Assembly: GCA_964649415.1 (NCBI GenBank)
Contig: CAZYSK010000019.1
Location: forward strand, 1-64,000
Source: CAZYSK01 sp964649415
GTDB lineage: Bacteria; Chloroflexota; Anaerolineae; B4-G1
Direction: 5' to 3'
Length of the DNA: 64,000 bases
The notes beneath the pieces are model-generated. The model was not told the DNA's origin. It saw nothing but the letters and a program-made list of their open reading frames with translations, and did not search any database. A program made the translations under genes and the position numbers. Positions within the stretch are counted from its first letter, which is position 1; each line of letters opens with the position of its first letter. Below are positions 62,637-64,000 of this stretch, piece after piece.

Positions 62637-62639
62637 GAA

Positions 62640-62710
62640 AGAGACAAGCGGACAGGGGGACACGGGGACAAGGGGACAAGGCGACAAGGCGACAAGGGGA
62701 CTGGGGGATA
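62640..62710. repeat. GGGGACAA microsatellite
   Basis: Eight to nine imperfect tandem copies of an 8-bp unit (GGGGACAA, GGCGACAA) lie just after secF. Confidence 0.85.
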
Positions 62711-62751
62711 CAGCCTTTCCACCGCATGCTATCTACCATCCATCACTTGTA

Positions 62752-62776
62752 GGGGCGCGGTTCCCGCGCCCCTTTT
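62752..62776 (+). terminator. Intrinsic terminator after secF
   Basis: GGGGCGCGG, loop TTC, CCGCGCCCC, then TTTT: a nine-base-pair GC stem with a T-run. Confidence 0.75.
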
Positions 62777-63100
62777 GCCTACTATACCCGCCCGATGCGA
62801 TCCATCCGTGCCTACCCTATCCCGAAGGCAGAGCCACCCAAGGCTTTCATCCGCTCGATATCCGACGTCTGACGTTTGACAGCAATCACCTCGACCGGCA
62901 TCACGCCAGGTTTTGCATCCCCCGCAAGTCTGGCATATAATAGGCATAACACCAATTGAACAGAGTCAGAATCGACAGATGCGGCGCCAGCATCCCCCCC
63001 GAAAACGCCCGACCACTCGCCACGAACACACCACCGCGACGAATCTCGCAGGCCCACGGGCAGCCCCCCGCCTTCCCGTTCTACGCCAGAGGATAGACTC
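62777..63100. promoter_or_regulatory. Leader and promoter of the response regulator gene
   Basis: TTGCAT (62913-62918), 17 bp, TATAAT (62936-62941) is a good promoter on the + strand, with about 150 bp of leader to the ATG at 63101. GACGTCTGACGTTTGAC (about 62865) is a dispersed repeat also seen near 35150. No gene was recognised in this stretch. Confidence 0.6.
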
Positions 63101-64000
63101 ATGGCTAGAGAGAGAATTCTGATTGTAGAGGACGAGAGGGACCTTGCCGAGTTGATGGACAAGGTGATGAAACAGAGCGGCTACGAAACCTCTGTCGCCT
63201 ACGACGGTGTCACGGGTCTGAGCCTGGCCCTGGAGGAACGGCCCGATCTGATCATCCTGGATCTGCTTCTCCCGAAGATGCACGGGATGCAAATCCTTCA
63301 TCGGCTGAAAGGGCATCAGCGCAGCGTTCCAGTGGTAATCGTGACAGCCGGTGGCTCAGAAGACCTGGCCATTGAGGCGCTGCGCCTGGGCGTCAGGGAC
63401 TACATCAAGAAGCCATTCGGGCTGCAGGAGTTGCAGGACGCGGTCGAACGGGCGCTGTCAGAGGAGCGGTTGCGCCGCGAGCGGGCTATGCTGACCGAGC
63501 AAGTGCTGGTCGCCAACCAGGAACTGGAGCGACGAGTCGGCCAATTCACCGCGCTGTACGAGGTGGGCCAGGCATTGGTCTCCACCCTGGACCTGGACGG
63601 ACTACTCGACGCGATACTCCGCGGGGCAAGCCGGGTCCTGGAGGTCAACGTGACTTCCATCTTCCTGCTCGACGAGGAAACCGGGGAATTGGTGTTCCGC
63701 TCGGGCACAGGAACGGACGCAAGCGTACTCGTCAGCCTGCGGCTGGCGCCCGGCCAGGGCATCGCGGGCTGGGTAGCCCAGCACGGCGAGCCGCTCCTGG
63801 CCCACGACGCCCAGTCCGATCCCCGCTTCAGCCCCGCTTTCGACGAGATAACGGGCTTCGTCGCCCGCTCCATCCTGTGCGTACCGTTGATGGTCAAGGA
63901 CCGCGTCATCGGCGTAGTGGAAGCATTGAACAAGCCGCAGCCCGGATTCACCGAGGACGATACAGGCATACTGCGGTTGCTCGCAGCCCTGGCCGCTGTG
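63101..64000 (+). CDS. Response regulator with GAF domain (5' part, runs off window)
   Basis: At least 300 residues; no stop before the window ends. A receiver domain at residues 1-125 has the acidic pair in ILIVEDERDLAEL, the phosphoacceptor aspartate in LIILDLLLPKMHG and the conserved lysine in DYIKKPFGL. A short coiled segment (ERLRRERAMLTEQ) leads to a GAF domain with ALYEVGQALVSTLD, HDAQSDPRF and VIGVVEALNKPQPGF. It probably continues into a kinase or other output. Its GAF resembles that of the orphan histidine kinase at 54238-55551, a possible partner. AGAGGA lies seven bases before the ATG. Confidence 0.88.
   Translation, partial: MARERILIVEDERDLAELMDKVMKQSGYETSVAYDGVTGLSLALEERPDLIILDLLLPKMHGMQILHRLKGHQRSVPVVIVTAGGSEDLAIEALRLGVRDYIKKPFGLQELQDAVERALSEERLRRERAMLTEQVLVANQELERRVGQFTALYEVGQALVSTLDLDGLLDAILRGASRVLEVNVTSIFLLDEETGELVFRSGTGTDASVLVSLRLAPGQGIAGWVAQHGEPLLAHDAQSDPRFSPAFDEITGFVARSILCVPLMVKDRVIGVVEALNKPQPGFTEDDTGILRLLAALAAV

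Overview
The window looks like a scaffold from a Chloroflexota genome (Anaerolineae/Caldilineae-like, probably metagenome-assembled because of a run of about 100 Ns). The assignment is inferred from gene content: DUF2298 'YYY' membrane proteins, an Agl23-type glycosyltransferase fused to NHL repeats, a mevalonate kinase/isopentenyl phosphate kinase pair, a decaprenyl-phosphate phosphoribosyltransferase-like UbiA protein, and GC-rich DNA with many short dispersed repeats. No rRNA or tRNA gene was recognised.

Region 1 (1-14650). A probable IS21-type transposon end abuts the 3' remnant of a serine recombinase gene. A very large CRISPR array follows: 182 repeats by hand count, 37 bp each, with one assembly gap. 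The only degenerate repeat is at the left end and the repeat reads ATTGAAAC at its end on the - strand, so the leader and the cas genes lie on the right and the array is transcribed leftwards.

Region 2 (14650-27900). A complete type I-D CRISPR-Cas operon on the - strand: cas10d, csc2, csc1, cas3', cas6, cas4, cas1, cas2. A strong internal ribosome binding site inside cas10d marks a separately translated Cas11d small subunit. A relic of a second cas6 lies between cas3' and cas6. Two WYL-domain regulators and a small HTH protein sit upstream.

Region 3 (28150-51000). A - strand cluster for cell-surface glycan or glycoprotein assembly: six polytopic GT-C/DUF2298 proteins, a GT4 glycosyltransferase, a SAM methyltransferase and a UPF0104 flippase-like protein. 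An ECF sigma/anti-sigma pair and an AbiEii-like toxin-antitoxin pair are embedded in it. The membrane proteins carry many in-frame short repeats and palindromes in their loops.

Region 4 (51000-64000). Housekeeping and isoprenoid genes: an orotate phosphoribosyltransferase-like protein, a 4Fe-4S protein, an overlapping tlyA-histidine kinase-MFS operon, a UbiA phosphoribosyltransferase with mevalonate kinase and isopentenyl phosphate kinase, a SecD with a whole cyclophilin domain inserted in it, SecF, and a response regulator-GAF protein that runs off the end. The isoprenoid genes could supply polyprenyl-phosphate carriers to the glycosyltransferases of region 3 (inference).

The most notable items are the SecD-cyclophilin chimera, the Cas11d internal start, the strong base bias at one end of the CRISPR spacers, and the many families of palindromic repeats that read in frame through proteins.
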